A DNA stretch of 64,000 nt. Origin: Jiangella aurantiaca. Its GTDB lineage: Bacteria; Actinomycetota; Actinomycetes; Jiangellales; Jiangellaceae. The position numbers were made by a program, and so were the translations under genes. Below the pieces are notes generated by a model. It was not told where the DNA came from. It worked only from the letters and a program-made list of their open reading frames with translations, and searched no databases. Position 1 is the first letter of the stretch. Each line of letters opens with the position of its first letter. Of this stretch, positions 1 through 8,041 are shown piece after piece. The DNA is taken from NCBI RefSeq assembly GCF_004349105.1, contig NZ_SMLB01000002.1:62001-126000 (forward strand), read 5' to 3'.

Positions 1-642
1 GGACCGCAGAGCCGCCAGGTAGCCGTCGTACCTGCTGTGCCGGTGCGCATGCGGCGGGAACTGGCCGATGAACGCGATGCGCCGATGCCCCTGCGACACG
101 AGGTACTCGACCGCACCGCGGCAGGCGTCGGATGCGTTGCTGCTGACGACGTCGATGCCGTCCCTGGCCGGCTCGTCCGCCACGAGCACCACGGCGATGC
201 CGAGGCCGACGAGTCCGGTCAGCGCCTCGTTGGTGGCTCGGGTACCGGGCACGATGACCACGCCGTCGGCCAGCCGTCGGCGCAGCTGCTGCACGACGGC
301 CGACCGCTCGTCCACGACGTCGCTCACGGTGATGACCAGCGCGTAACCGTGCGCCGCCATGGCGTCCTGCAGCTCCGTGGCCAGCTCGTCGAAGTACGGG
401 ACGCCGAGCCGTGGCAGCACCAGGCAGACTCGCTCGGTGCGCCGCCGGCGCAGCGCTCGTGCCGACTGGTCGGGCACGTAGTCGAGGGCGCGCACAGCCT
501 CGAGGATCCGCTGCCTGGTCTCGTCACGGACCCGGCTGTCGCCGGACCTGCGGCCGCTGAGCACATACGACACGGTCGCCTTCGAGACGCCGGCCAGTCG
601 GGCGACGTCCGCGGCAGTTGCCGCACGACGAGCCTCAGCCAT
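1..642 (-). CDS. LacI-family transcriptional regulator (C-terminus cut by window edge)
   Basis: The reading frame opens with ATG at 642 on the minus strand and is still open at position 1, so about 214 codons are visible out of a usual 330-350. The first 60 residues form a LacI helix-turn-helix: TAADVARLAGVSKATVSYVL, then the hinge helix ending near SARALRRRRTERVC. The periplasmic-binding-protein-like ligand domain follows. The protein closely resembles the divergent neighbour at 774-1802; both share the RALRRRRTE.VCLV segment after the hinge and the ADG.VI stretch, so they look like paralogues from a duplication. It probably represses its own promoter through the inverted repeat just upstream of its ATG. 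The ligand is unknown, a sugar by family. Confidence 0.93.
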   Translation of the reverse strand, partial: MAEARRAATAADVARLAGVSKATVSYVLSGRRSGDSRVRDETRQRILEAVRALDYVPDQSARALRRRRTERVCLVLPRLGVPYFDELATELQDAMAAHGYALVITVSDVVDERSAVVQQLRRRLADGVVIVPGTRATNEALTGLVGLGIAVVLVADEPARDGIDVVSSNASDACRGAVEYLVSQGHRRIAFIGQFPPHAHRHSRYDGYLAALRS

Positions 643-646
643 AGCT

Positions 647-662
647 GGTTACTCGGTTAACC
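647..662. promoter_or_regulatory. Putative LacI-type operator next to the leftward lacI-like gene
   Basis: The sequence GGTTACTCGGTTAACC is a 16-nt inverted repeat with arms GGTTA/TAACC and a 6-nt spacer, 4 nt upstream of the ATG of the leftward LacI gene. It has the same 5+6+5 layout as the repeat at 758-773 in front of the paralogous regulator. A role as operator is inferred from position, symmetry and that match. Confidence 0.5.
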
Positions 663-736
663 ATCAGCATGGCCATGAACCATAGATCCACACACGTCCA
701 TGGTCAAGAGCTGCGACATTTACTCGACAGACCCCC

Positions 737-773
737 TTGACCGAAACGGGGTTCTGCGCTTAAACGTATAAGC
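737..773 (+). promoter_or_regulatory. Putative promoter and LacI-type operator abutting the start codon
   Basis: GCTTAAACGTATAAGC at 758-773 is an inverted repeat (arms GCTTA/TAAGC) that ends directly against the ATG at 774. A TTGACC box lies at 737-742, and TAAACG at 761-766 is at 18-bp spacing. No Shine-Dalgarno precedes the ATG, so a leaderless transcript starting at or near the ATG is plausible. A repressor bound here would cover the -10 region. This is inference from sequence only. Confidence 0.45.
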
Positions 774-1802
774 ATGCCGCGACGGAAGCAGCCGACGTCC
801 CATGACGTCGCCGCACTCGCCGGTGTGTCGGTGGCCACCGTTTCCTACGTCATGAACGGCCGCACCGACCGCCGGATCCCGGTCGAGACGCGCGACAAGG
901 TGCTCGACGCGGCCCGGCGGCTCTCGTACGCGCCGAACCGGTCGGCGCGCAGCTTGCGCCGCCGGCGCACCGAGCAGGTGTGCCTCGTCGTGGGGTCCAT
1001 CGGCGTGCCGGCCTACGACCAGCTCGCCCGGGACATCCATGCCCGCGCCGACGAGGCGGGCTACGGCGTCGTCACGATCGTCGTCGACTCGCGAGCGCGC
1101 GCGGAGAAGGCGATCGACCTGTTGCAGCAGCGCATCGCCGACGGCGCCGTCATCGCGCCGGACGTCGGGTACCTGACCGAGTCCGACCTGACCGGGCTGG
1201 CACGCAGCGGCCTGCCGCTGGTCGTGATGAGCAACACCGCGACCCCGGACGGGTTCGACGTCGTGCGGGCGCCGGAGACCGCCGCCTGCGCGGCGGCCTT
1301 CGATCACCTCTTCGGCACCGGCCGGCGGCGGGTGGCGTTCCTCAGCCACCTGCACGAGTTCGAGGCCGCCGACACCCATCCCTCCGAGCGCCTGGCCGCG
1401 TACTTCGACGCACTGGAGCGGCACGGCGTCGTCAGGGACGACGGCATCATCGTCCCCGGTGCCAACGACCGTGTCACCGCGTACCAGCGAGTGGCCGAGC
1501 TGCTCGCCCGGCCGGACCGGCCGGACGCGATCTTCGCCGCGTCAGGCCGCGGTGCCATCAGCGCCATCTGGGCGGCGCGCGACGCCCAGCTCGCCGTTCC
1601 GGACGACGTCGCGGTCGTCGGTGCCGGCAACCTGCCGGAGAGCCTCATCACGCGCCCGACCCTCAGCACCGTCGGGCCGTCCGCCGCCGACGACTTCACC
1701 GAGGTCGCCCGCCTGCTGTTCGAGCGCATCTCTGCCGGGGTGCCGGCCGAGGGACGCGTGATCAGCGACCCGTGGTCCTTCCATCCCCGCGGTTCCACCT
1801 GA
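774..1802 (+). CDS. LacI-family transcriptional regulator of the sulfatase/sugar-import operon
   Basis: This 342-residue protein is of full LacI length. Residues 1-62 hold the helix-turn-helix and hinge (TSHDVAALAGVSVATVSYVM ... RSARSLRRRRTE). Residues about 65-340 are the type-I periplasmic-binding-protein-like effector domain used for sugar sensing. It is paralogous to the divergent gene ending at 642. The next gene, a sugar-binding lipoprotein, starts 37 nt downstream on the same strand, so the regulator probably heads and controls the operon 774-6381. No ribosome-binding site is visible before the ATG; a leaderless start is the simplest reading. Effector unknown; the sulfatase at the end of the operon hints at a sulfated sugar. 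Confidence 0.95.
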   Translation: MPRRKQPTSHDVAALAGVSVATVSYVMNGRTDRRIPVETRDKVLDAARRLSYAPNRSARSLRRRRTEQVCLVVGSIGVPAYDQLARDIHARADEAGYGVVTIVVDSRARAEKAIDLLQQRIADGAVIAPDVGYLTESDLTGLARSGLPLVVMSNTATPDGFDVVRAPETAACAAAFDHLFGTGRRRVAFLSHLHEFEAADTHPSERLAAYFDALERHGVVRDDGIIVPGANDRVTAYQRVAELLARPDRPDAIFAASGRGAISAIWAARDAQLAVPDDVAVVGAGNLPESLITRPTLSTVGPSAADDFTEVARLLFERISAGVPAEGRVISDPWSFHPRGST

Positions 1803-1839
1803 GTTCGACCAGGACCGCAGCCCGAGAGGAGCAACGTCA

Positions 1840-3156
1840 ATGGCGACACCACACCCGACTCGACGTCAACTGCTGCGCTGGACCGGAGCCGGTGCGATGG
1901 CCGGCCTGGCCGCGCCGTGGCTCAGCAGCTGCGCCGGCGCGCCCGAGGACGACGCGTCGACCGGAGCGTCCGGAGGATCCGGTGGAGGGGGCGGCGGCGA
2001 TCTCACCGTCTACTGGAACGCCGGTCACGCCTATGCGGCGTACGACAAGGTGATCGCCGAGTTCCAGGAGGAACACGGCGTCACCGTGAACATGCAGAAG
2101 TACCAGTGGGACGACCTGCGCACTAGGCTGCTGTCCGACCTGGCGTCCGGGAATCCGCCGGACCTCGTCGAGGAATCCGGCGGCTGGGTCCAGGAGTTCG
2201 CGACGACCGGCGACGCGCTGTCGCTGCAGGAGTACGTCGACGCCGACGGTGAGGAGATGGGCTTCCCCGAAGACTGGCAGCCGAAGACCATCTCGCGCAA
2301 TTCCTACGAGGGTGAGGTCTACGGTATCCAGCTGCACCTGACCTGCACGATGCTGCTCTACAACCGGGCCATGCTCGACGCGGCCGGCGTCGAGGTCCCC
2401 ACCACCTGGGACGACTTCCTCGACGCGGCAACCCGGCTGACCGGGGACGGCGTGTATGGCTTCGCGCTGAACCAGGACCGCAGCTACAGCTGGCCGTGGC
2501 TGCTGCAGAACGGCGTGCGGTACTACGACCCGGACGGCGGCGATCTGCTGGTACCGCGCGACAAGGCGATCGAGGCGCTGCAGTTCCAGGCCGACCTGGT
2601 CCACCGGCACCAGGTCGCGCCGGTGCCGACGCCCGGCACCGACTACTCCGGGCCGCAGAAGCTGCTGTCCGCCGGGCGGGCCGCGATGATCCTGACCGGG
2701 CCGTGGGACCTGGCGCCGATCCAGCAGACCAGCCCCGACTTGAACCTGGGCGTAGCGCCGGCGCTGGCGAACGACGTCCAGGCGACGGTGCAGGCCGGCA
2801 CCAGCGTCTTCATCCCGAGGAAGGCCAAGAACCCGGACCTGGCGTGGGATTTCATCAAACGCATCACTGCGCTCGACGTCGAGAAGGCCGCCACCGAGGA
2901 GGCCGGGATGCTCATGCCGCGGCTGTCGTGGGCCGAGGATCCCGTGGTGCAGGAGAACGAGCGCTACGCGGCCTTCGCGGAGGGCTTCGCCTACGCGGTC
3001 GACTACACAGAGGACCTCCGGCTGACCGGCAAGAGCGGTGAGATCAACGAGCAGCTGTACAACACGCTCTACCAGGACGTCGTGATGAACAACACCCCGG
3101 CCGAGACGGCGGTCGACACGTTCGTCACCGAGGCCCGAAAGGTGCTGGACGCTTGA
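1840..3156 (+). CDS. ABC transporter sugar-binding lipoprotein (family 1 extracellular solute-binding)
   Basis: A 438-residue extracellular binding protein of the SBP family 1 (MalE/UgpB-like) type, expected to be lipid-anchored outside the membrane and to deliver a sugar to the two permeases that follow. The N-terminus carries a twin-arginine motif (RRQLLRW, residues 8-14) and a lipobox with cysteine 31 (WLSSC), so export by Tat followed by lipidation is likely. A glycine-rich linker follows at about residues 40-55. The body shows the family pattern of an extended binding fold with aromatic-rich stretches. The start codon has a GAGAGGAGC ribosome-binding site at about 1823-1832. The next gene overlaps its stop by one base. 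No ATPase gene is present, so a shared MsiK-type ATPase elsewhere would be needed. Confidence 0.94.
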   Translation: MATPHPTRRQLLRWTGAGAMAGLAAPWLSSCAGAPEDDASTGASGGSGGGGGGDLTVYWNAGHAYAAYDKVIAEFQEEHGVTVNMQKYQWDDLRTRLLSDLASGNPPDLVEESGGWVQEFATTGDALSLQEYVDADGEEMGFPEDWQPKTISRNSYEGEVYGIQLHLTCTMLLYNRAMLDAAGVEVPTTWDDFLDAATRLTGDGVYGFALNQDRSYSWPWLLQNGVRYYDPDGGDLLVPRDKAIEALQFQADLVHRHQVAPVPTPGTDYSGPQKLLSAGRAAMILTGPWDLAPIQQTSPDLNLGVAPALANDVQATVQAGTSVFIPRKAKNPDLAWDFIKRITALDVEKAATEEAGMLMPRLSWAEDPVVQENERYAAFAEGFAYAVDYTEDLRLTGKSGEINEQLYNTLYQDVVMNNTPAETAVDTFVTEARKVLDA

Positions 3157-4091
3157 TGAGCGCGGCGACGACGACGGCGCCGTCGCCGTCCGAAGCTCCG
3201 CCGCTGCGGCCACGCGGCCCGTTCCGGCGGTCGCTGAACCGGCGGTACGTGATCACGGCGTATCTGTTCCTGTTGCCGGCGTTCGCGTTCTTCGGGCTGA
3301 TGTTCTATCTGCCGATCGGCAACGTCATCGCGAACTCGTTCAACACCGGGCCGCAGGCCGACGTCTACGCGGGACTGGAGAACTACCGCCGGGCCCTCGA
3401 CGACAGTGCCGTGCACAACTCCTTCACCGTCACCGTGGTCTTCGGTGCCGCGACGACCATAGGCGCCATCGTGCTGGGTCTGGGACTGGCGATGGTGCTC
3501 AACCAACGCCTGCGCGGCCGAGTGGTGTTCCGGGCTATGCTGCTGGTGCCGTACCTGACCTCGGTGGCGATCATCGGCCTGCTGTGGCGCAACATCCTCG
3601 ACCCGCAACTGGGCATCCTGAACCGGGTGCTCAGCGACCTCGGCCTGCCGACGCAGACCTGGCTGAACACCCACCCCTTGGCGACGATCATCGCCGTCAC
3701 GTTGTGGATGAACGTCGGCTACACCATGGTGCTGTTCCTGGCGGGACTCCAGGGCATCCCGGAGGAGTTCTACGAGGCCGCGACGGTGGACGGCGCCGGG
3801 CCGTGGCAACGGTTCTGGCGGATCACGCTGCCGCTGCTGACGCCGACGACGCTGTTCGTGTCGGTCATGGCGGTGATCAGCGGGCTGCAGGCGTTCGGGC
3901 AGGCGTACATCATCACCGGCGGCGGCCCGGCGGACCGGACCGATCTGTACATCTTCCACGTCTTCAACGTCGCCTTCACCTCGCGTGACTTCGGCTACGC
4001 ATCGGCGCTGTCGTTCCTGCTGTTCCTGGTCATCGTGCTCTTCACGGTGGTCCAGCTGCGCCTCGGACGCAGAGGCGAGGTGCAGTACTGA
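3156..4091 (+). CDS. Sugar ABC transporter permease (MalF/UgpA type)
   Basis: An inner-membrane permease of about 311 residues with roughly six transmembrane helices; the first is at about residues 32-55 (ITAYLFLLPAFAFFGLMFYL). The EAA loop that contacts the ATPase is clear (EEFYEAATVDGAGPWQRFWR, then ITLPLL). The ATG at 3156 overlaps the preceding TGA by one base (TGATG). A TTG one codon earlier would give only one extra residue and is less likely. It forms the heterodimeric channel with the next gene, whose start again overlaps by one base. Substrate not determinable from sequence. Confidence 0.94.
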   Translation: MSAATTTAPSPSEAPPLRPRGPFRRSLNRRYVITAYLFLLPAFAFFGLMFYLPIGNVIANSFNTGPQADVYAGLENYRRALDDSAVHNSFTVTVVFGAATTIGAIVLGLGLAMVLNQRLRGRVVFRAMLLVPYLTSVAIIGLLWRNILDPQLGILNRVLSDLGLPTQTWLNTHPLATIIAVTLWMNVGYTMVLFLAGLQGIPEEFYEAATVDGAGPWQRFWRITLPLLTPTTLFVSVMAVISGLQAFGQAYIITGGGPADRTDLYIFHVFNVAFTSRDFGYASALSFLLFLVIVLFTVVQLRLGRRGEVQY

Positions 4092-4918
4092 TGCACATCC
4101 GACCTGTCTCGCCGGCCCGTGTGGCCGGCTACGCACTGCTGACCGTGGTGTGTGCCCTGACCGTGGTGCCACTGCTGTACATGGGCACGCTGTCGTTGCA
4201 GACGGAGGCGGAGACGCTGGCAGCCGACCCGGTGCTGTGGCCGGAGTCGCCGCAGTTCGGCAACTACGTCGAGCTCTTCGAACGCGCGCCGTTCGGCAAC
4301 TTCATCGTCAACAGCCTGATCGTGGCCGGCGGCATCACCGTCGCACACCTGGTCTTCGATCCGCTGGTGGGCTACGTGTTCGCGAAGTTCCGGTTCCCGC
4401 TGCGCAACACGCTGTTCGTGGCCTTGCTGGCGACGTTGATGATCCCGCTGTTCGTCCGGATGATCCCGCTCTACGTGATGATGTCGAACCTGGGCTGGCT
4501 GAACAGCTACCAGGCACTGATCGTGCCGTTCCTCATGGACGCGTTCGGCATCTTCCTCATGCGTCAGTTCATCCAGCCGATTCCCGACGACCTCATCCAG
4601 GCCGCCCGCATCGACGGCGCCTCGGAGCTGCGCATCTATGCCCGGGTGATCCTCCCCCAGGTCAAGCCGGCGCTGGCGGTGCTGGGCCTGTTCACGTTCG
4701 TCTTCCAGTGGAACGAGTTCCTGTGGCCACTGGTGGCAACCACGACGGAGGAGATGCGCACCATCCCGGTCGGCCTCACCCTGTTCAATCAGGAGTACTT
4801 CACCTTGTGGCACCTCACAGCGGCCGGATCGGTCATCCTGTTCGTGCCCACGGTGCTGCTGTTCCTGTTCAGTCAGCGCTACTTCGTCCGCGGCATCACC
4901 CTCAGCGGCCTGAAGTGA
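4091..4918 (+). CDS. Sugar ABC transporter permease (MalG/UgpE type)
   Basis: A 275-residue partner permease. The N-terminal helix lies at about residues 13-33 and the EAA loop reads IPDDLIQAARIDGASELRIY followed by ARVILPQVKP. The C-terminus ends soon after the last helix, as is typical of the MalG side. Its ATG shares a base with the stop of the upstream permease, so the two are translationally coupled. The sulfatase gene starts 32 nt downstream on the same strand, which ties import to desulfation. Confidence 0.94.
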   Translation: MHIRPVSPARVAGYALLTVVCALTVVPLLYMGTLSLQTEAETLAADPVLWPESPQFGNYVELFERAPFGNFIVNSLIVAGGITVAHLVFDPLVGYVFAKFRFPLRNTLFVALLATLMIPLFVRMIPLYVMMSNLGWLNSYQALIVPFLMDAFGIFLMRQFIQPIPDDLIQAARIDGASELRIYARVILPQVKPALAVLGLFTFVFQWNEFLWPLVATTTEEMRTIPVGLTLFNQEYFTLWHLTAAGSVILFVPTVLLFLFSQRYFVRGITLSGLK

Positions 4919-4950
4919 CCGTCGATCCCTCGAAGGGAGCACCAGATCGT

Positions 4951-6381
4951 ATGGCGCAGGAACCTCCCGGGCATCCGAACGTCGTCGTCGTCTTCACGGA
5001 CCAGCAGCGCTGGGATTCGACCGGCGTCCACGGCAACCCGCTGGACCTCACCCCGGTGTTCGACCGGATGGCCGCCCACGGGACCCATGTGGCGCAGGCG
5101 TTCGCCGCGAATCCGGTTTGTGCGCCGGCCCGGGCGGCCATCCAGACCGGCCGGTACGGCACGACCAACGGCGTGTTCCGCAACGCGATCCCGCTGCCCG
5201 GCGACGCCCGCACCCTGGCGCACCACTTCCGTGACGCCGGATATCGCACCGGCTACATCGGCAAGTGGCATCTGGCGGACACAGAGCCGGTGCCACCGGA
5301 GCAGCGTGGTGGCTACGAGCACTGGCTGGGCGCCAACCTGCTCGAGTTCACCTCCGACGCGTATCGCACCGTGGTGTTCGACGGCGATGGCGACCCGGTC
5401 CTGGTGCCGGGTTTCCGCTCCGACGCACTGTTCGACGCAGCCGTGCGGTTCGTCGGCGACTGCACGGGCGTGGGCGACCCGGCCGGGCAGCGGCAACCGT
5501 TCTTCCTGTTCCTCTCGCTCATCGAGCCGCATCACCAGAACGAGATCGACGCCTTTCCGGCCCCCGAGGGTTATGCCGAGCGCTACCAGGGCCGTTGGAT
5601 GCCGCCGGACCTCGCGGCCCTGTCGGTGCCCGGCGGCACGGCGCACCAGCACATCGGCGGATACTGGGGACAGATTCGCCGGGTGGACGAGGGGCTCGGC
5701 CGGCTGCTGGACGCATTGCGCAGCCTCGACGTGTTCGACGACACCATCGTCGTGTTCACCTCCGATCACGGCTGTCACTTCAAGACGCGCAACACCGAGT
5801 ACAAGCGGTCGTGCCATGACGCCTCGATCCGGGTACCACTGGCCCTGCGCGGCCCCGGCTTCGACGGCGGCGGAACGGTCACGCGACCGGTGAGCGGCGT
5901 CGACCTGGCACCGACGCTGCTGCACGCCGCCGGCCTGCCCGTGCCGGAGCAGATGCAGGGGCGGTCGTTCCTGCCGCTGCTCCGCGATCCCGGCACGGAG
6001 TGGCCCGACGACGTGTTCGTGCAGGTGAGCGAGTCGGAGGTCGGCCGGGTCCTGCGCACGTCGCGGTGGAAGTACTACGTCGCCGCACCGGGTGCCGACC
6101 CGTGGCGTGACGCGGCCGCCGACCGCTATGTCGAGTCCGCGCTCTACGATCTGACCCACGACCCGTACGAGCTGGTCAACCTGGCCGGCGTCGAGTCACA
6201 TCGCGAAGTGGCCGACGAGCTTCGGCAACGCCTGGCCGACCGGATGGTGGAGGCCGGCGAGGGCAAGCCGCTCATCGAGCCGGCCCCGGTCGTCGCGACC
6301 ACCGGGCAGCGGCGGGTCGACCCGGCCGTGCGGACGTCGTCGTTGCGGCCCACACGCCTGGGCCACCAGCCTCCGCAGTAG
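4951..6381 (+). CDS. Sulfatase (arylsulfatase/glycan sulfatase family, FGly type)
   Basis: A 476-residue member of the type I sulfatase/alkaline phosphatase superfamily, hydrolysing sulfate esters. The metal-binding start of the fold is FTDQQR (D17, Q18). The maturation motif is C57-A-P-A-R61 followed by AAIQTGR; C57 would be converted to formylglycine by a formylglycine-generating enzyme encoded elsewhere. The GKWH motif of the family is at about residue 108 and a second metal site is in FTSDHGCHF. No signal peptide is present, so the enzyme probably acts inside the cell on an imported sulfated sugar. The start ATG was chosen because it has GAAGGGAG at 4932-4939 and begins the conserved fold; a longer in-frame opening overlaps the permease and has no coding character. 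It may act on sulfated mono- or oligosaccharides. Confidence 0.92.
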   Translation: MAQEPPGHPNVVVVFTDQQRWDSTGVHGNPLDLTPVFDRMAAHGTHVAQAFAANPVCAPARAAIQTGRYGTTNGVFRNAIPLPGDARTLAHHFRDAGYRTGYIGKWHLADTEPVPPEQRGGYEHWLGANLLEFTSDAYRTVVFDGDGDPVLVPGFRSDALFDAAVRFVGDCTGVGDPAGQRQPFFLFLSLIEPHHQNEIDAFPAPEGYAERYQGRWMPPDLAALSVPGGTAHQHIGGYWGQIRRVDEGLGRLLDALRSLDVFDDTIVVFTSDHGCHFKTRNTEYKRSCHDASIRVPLALRGPGFDGGGTVTRPVSGVDLAPTLLHAAGLPVPEQMQGRSFLPLLRDPGTEWPDDVFVQVSESEVGRVLRTSRWKYYVAAPGADPWRDAAADRYVESALYDLTHDPYELVNLAGVESHREVADELRQRLADRMVEAGEGKPLIEPAPVVATTGQRRVDPAVRTSSLRPTRLGHQPPQ

Positions 6382-6410
6382 TCCGCCGCCGCCCGTAACG
6401 CGCGGCCTGG

Positions 6411-7181
6411 CTAATCGAGGTGACGACGAGCGGCGACGATCCAGGCGCGAGCATCGAGCAGCACGCCCTGCGGGGTCGCGTGCGCGGCGAGCCGCGCGCC
6501 CAGGCGCTCCCGGGCGCGCGGGCGCTCGGTCCCGGCCAGCCGCCCGAGAGCGTCCTGCGGTGCCTTCAACTGCAACACCGCCTCGAGCGCCGCGCCCACG
6601 TCTGCGCCGTACCAGACCGGCGCCCCGACGCCGGAGAACTCGACCTCGCCGAATCCCGCCGACTCGAGCAGCGAGCGCGTCGAGTCGCGATCGGCGAGAG
6701 AGAACGCGCTGTCGTCTCCGGGCACCGCATCCGCGCCGCCCAGGATGGCCTCGATCGGTGCGCCCGCCCACTCGTTGACGTTGCGCTCCCGCCAGACCAT
6801 CATCACCAAGCGCCCGCCGGGTCTGGTCGCCCGGGCGAGATTGGTGAACGCCGCCATGGGATCGGCGAAGAACATCGTCCCGAATCGGCTCATCACCAGG
6901 TCGAATTCGTCATCGGGGAACGGATGCGCCTGCGCGTCGGCGACTTCGAACGCCACGTTGCGCAGCCTTTCCGCCTCGGCGATGTCGCGCGCTTCGTCGA
7001 TCCGCGCCGGCGAGACATCGACCCCCAGCACGCGGCCCTCCGCCGCGATCCTGGCGGCGTCGCGCGTCGTACGACCGCTGCCACAACCGACGTCGAGCAC
7101 CCGGTCCCCTCGCCCGATGCCGAGCGCCGCACGGAACGGCGGGTCGAGATGACGCAGTTCGGCATCGTAGTCGAAGGCCAC
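6411..7181 (-). CDS. Class I SAM-dependent methyltransferase
   Basis: A 256-residue Rossmann-fold methyltransferase of the UbiE/Methyltransf_11 type. Motif I is VLDVGCGSGRTT at about residues 29-40, the acidic residue at the end of strand 2 is in GVDVSPARI, and the DLVMSRFGTMFFADP segment carries the post-II motif. The protein most resembles small-molecule methyltransferases with a C-terminal helical cap. It converges on the sulfatase gene with only 29 nt between stops and lies next to the TetR/MFS efflux pair, but no shared function is evident. Substrate unknown. Confidence 0.9.
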   Translation of the reverse strand: MAFDYDAELRHLDPPFRAALGIGRGDRVLDVGCGSGRTTRDAARIAAEGRVLGVDVSPARIDEARDIAEAERLRNVAFEVADAQAHPFPDDEFDLVMSRFGTMFFADPMAAFTNLARATRPGGRLVMMVWRERNVNEWAGAPIEAILGGADAVPGDDSAFSLADRDSTRSLLESAGFGEVEFSGVGAPVWYGADVGAALEAVLQLKAPQDALGRLAGTERPRARERLGARLAAHATPQGVLLDARAWIVAARRHLD

Positions 7182-7351
7182 GACGCCGACGCTAATGGGT
7201 GAGTGGTGCGTCGAGCCGCCAGGCCCGCAGATCAGCCGGGGCTTGCAGCGCGGCCGCCATCGCGCACAGGCACAGCCGGTCGGCGTCCATCCTTCTGGGC
7301 CGTACCGCCGATCTCGCCCGAAACGGCCCGTTTTCGCCGCGGGCAGGCCCG

Positions 7352-7942
7352 TCAGGCGTCACCACGCTCGTCGGCGAGGTGCTCGATCCAGAGCCGGAGC
7401 TGTCGAGCCTGATCCGTGACCACGGTGGGATCCTGAAGCGCGTTCGCGAGCAGCGCGGCGCCCTGATAGCCGGCCACCAATGTCATGGCGAGGCTCTGTG
7501 CATCTTCCCGACCGAGCAACCGGAACTGTTCGTACGCCCAGTCGATCTGCAAGGACATGAGCACCGACGCCGCCTTCTCCATACCGTCGCGGCGCTTGTC
7601 GAGCTGTGCGCACAGCCCGCCATGCGGGCACCCATGGCTGGCGACCATGTCAGCCTGCTGTGCGAACTGGTGAGTGAAGGCGACGAGCCGCTCCGGCGCC
7701 GTGGGGTGCTGATCGAGGGCACGAAGCCGCGTCCGGATCTCCTCGGCCTGCGCGTCGATCACGGCACGGATGATGTCGTCCTTGGCCTTGAAGTAGTAGT
7801 AGACGTTGCCGAGGGGAACCTCGGCGGCATGCGCGATATCGGCGAGGGTCGTCCGCTCCACGCCCTGATGGTGGAACAGCTCCCTGGCGCTGGCGACGAG
7901 TCGTTCGCGCTTGCCGGCACGAGCGATGACTGAGTTAGTCAT
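7352..7942 (-). CDS. TetR-family transcriptional regulator of the adjacent efflux pump
   Basis: A 196-residue TetR repressor. The N-terminal helix-turn-helix is RERLVASARELFHHQGVERT followed by TLADIAHAAEVPLGNVYYYF (to about residue 53). The C-terminal ligand domain (about 80-190) includes a cysteine- and glycine-containing SHGCPHGGLC stretch near residues 103-112 that is seen in TetR_C_11-like members. The gene is followed downstream in the same orientation by nothing obvious, while the MFS pump lies upstream in its own unit. A palindrome before the pump gene and a weaker copy with the same spacing across this gene's own start codon imply repression of both. The inducer is probably a toxic compound exported by the pump. 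Confidence 0.93.
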   Translation of the reverse strand: MTNSVIARAGKRERLVASARELFHHQGVERTTLADIAHAAEVPLGNVYYYFKAKDDIIRAVIDAQAEEIRTRLRALDQHPTAPERLVAFTHQFAQQADMVASHGCPHGGLCAQLDKRRDGMEKAASVLMSLQIDWAYEQFRLLGREDAQSLAMTLVAGYQGAALLANALQDPTVVTDQARQLRLWIEHLADERGDA

Positions 7943-7952
7943 CCCACTAGAT
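7933..7952. promoter_or_regulatory. Candidate TetR autoregulatory operator over the tetR start codon
   Basis: The left half AGTTAGT (7933-7939) is identical to the left half of the palindrome at 9517-9536, the 6-nt spacer has the same length, and the right half ACTAGAT matches ACTAACT at 5 of 7 positions. The site covers the regulator's ATG (7942-7940). A different inverted repeat, GATGACT/AGTCATC at 7925-7943, overlaps it. Autorepression is inferred. Confidence 0.45.
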
Positions 7953-7999
7953 TAGCTGACTCGCCTCGTGAGGACCGGCTCAGAATGATCGGCCGGCCG

Positions 8000-8036
8000 G
8001 CGGTGGCGGGTGCCGCCAGACAGCATCCGCCACCGC
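8000..8036 (-). terminator. Putative terminator of the MFS gene
   Basis: A 10-bp perfect stem, GCGGTGGCGG (8000-8009) with CCGCCACCGC (8027-8036), and a 17-nt loop, begins 5 nt after the stop of the minus-strand MFS gene. There is no T-run, as is usual in GC-rich genomes. It would separate the pump transcript from tetR. Confidence 0.5.
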
Positions 8037-8041
8037 GACCA

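Noticed and set aside
3985-4950. Upstream extension of the sulfatase reading frame into the permease genes
   Set aside because: The extension lies over two well-supported permeases and lacks coding character; the start at 4951 has a good ribosome-binding site.
7192-7290. 32-codon minus-strand ORF (MDADRLCLCAMAAALQAPAD...) between the methyltransferase and tetR
   Set aside because: Possible peptide or remnant, but there is no proper ribosome-binding site spacing or similarity to support it.
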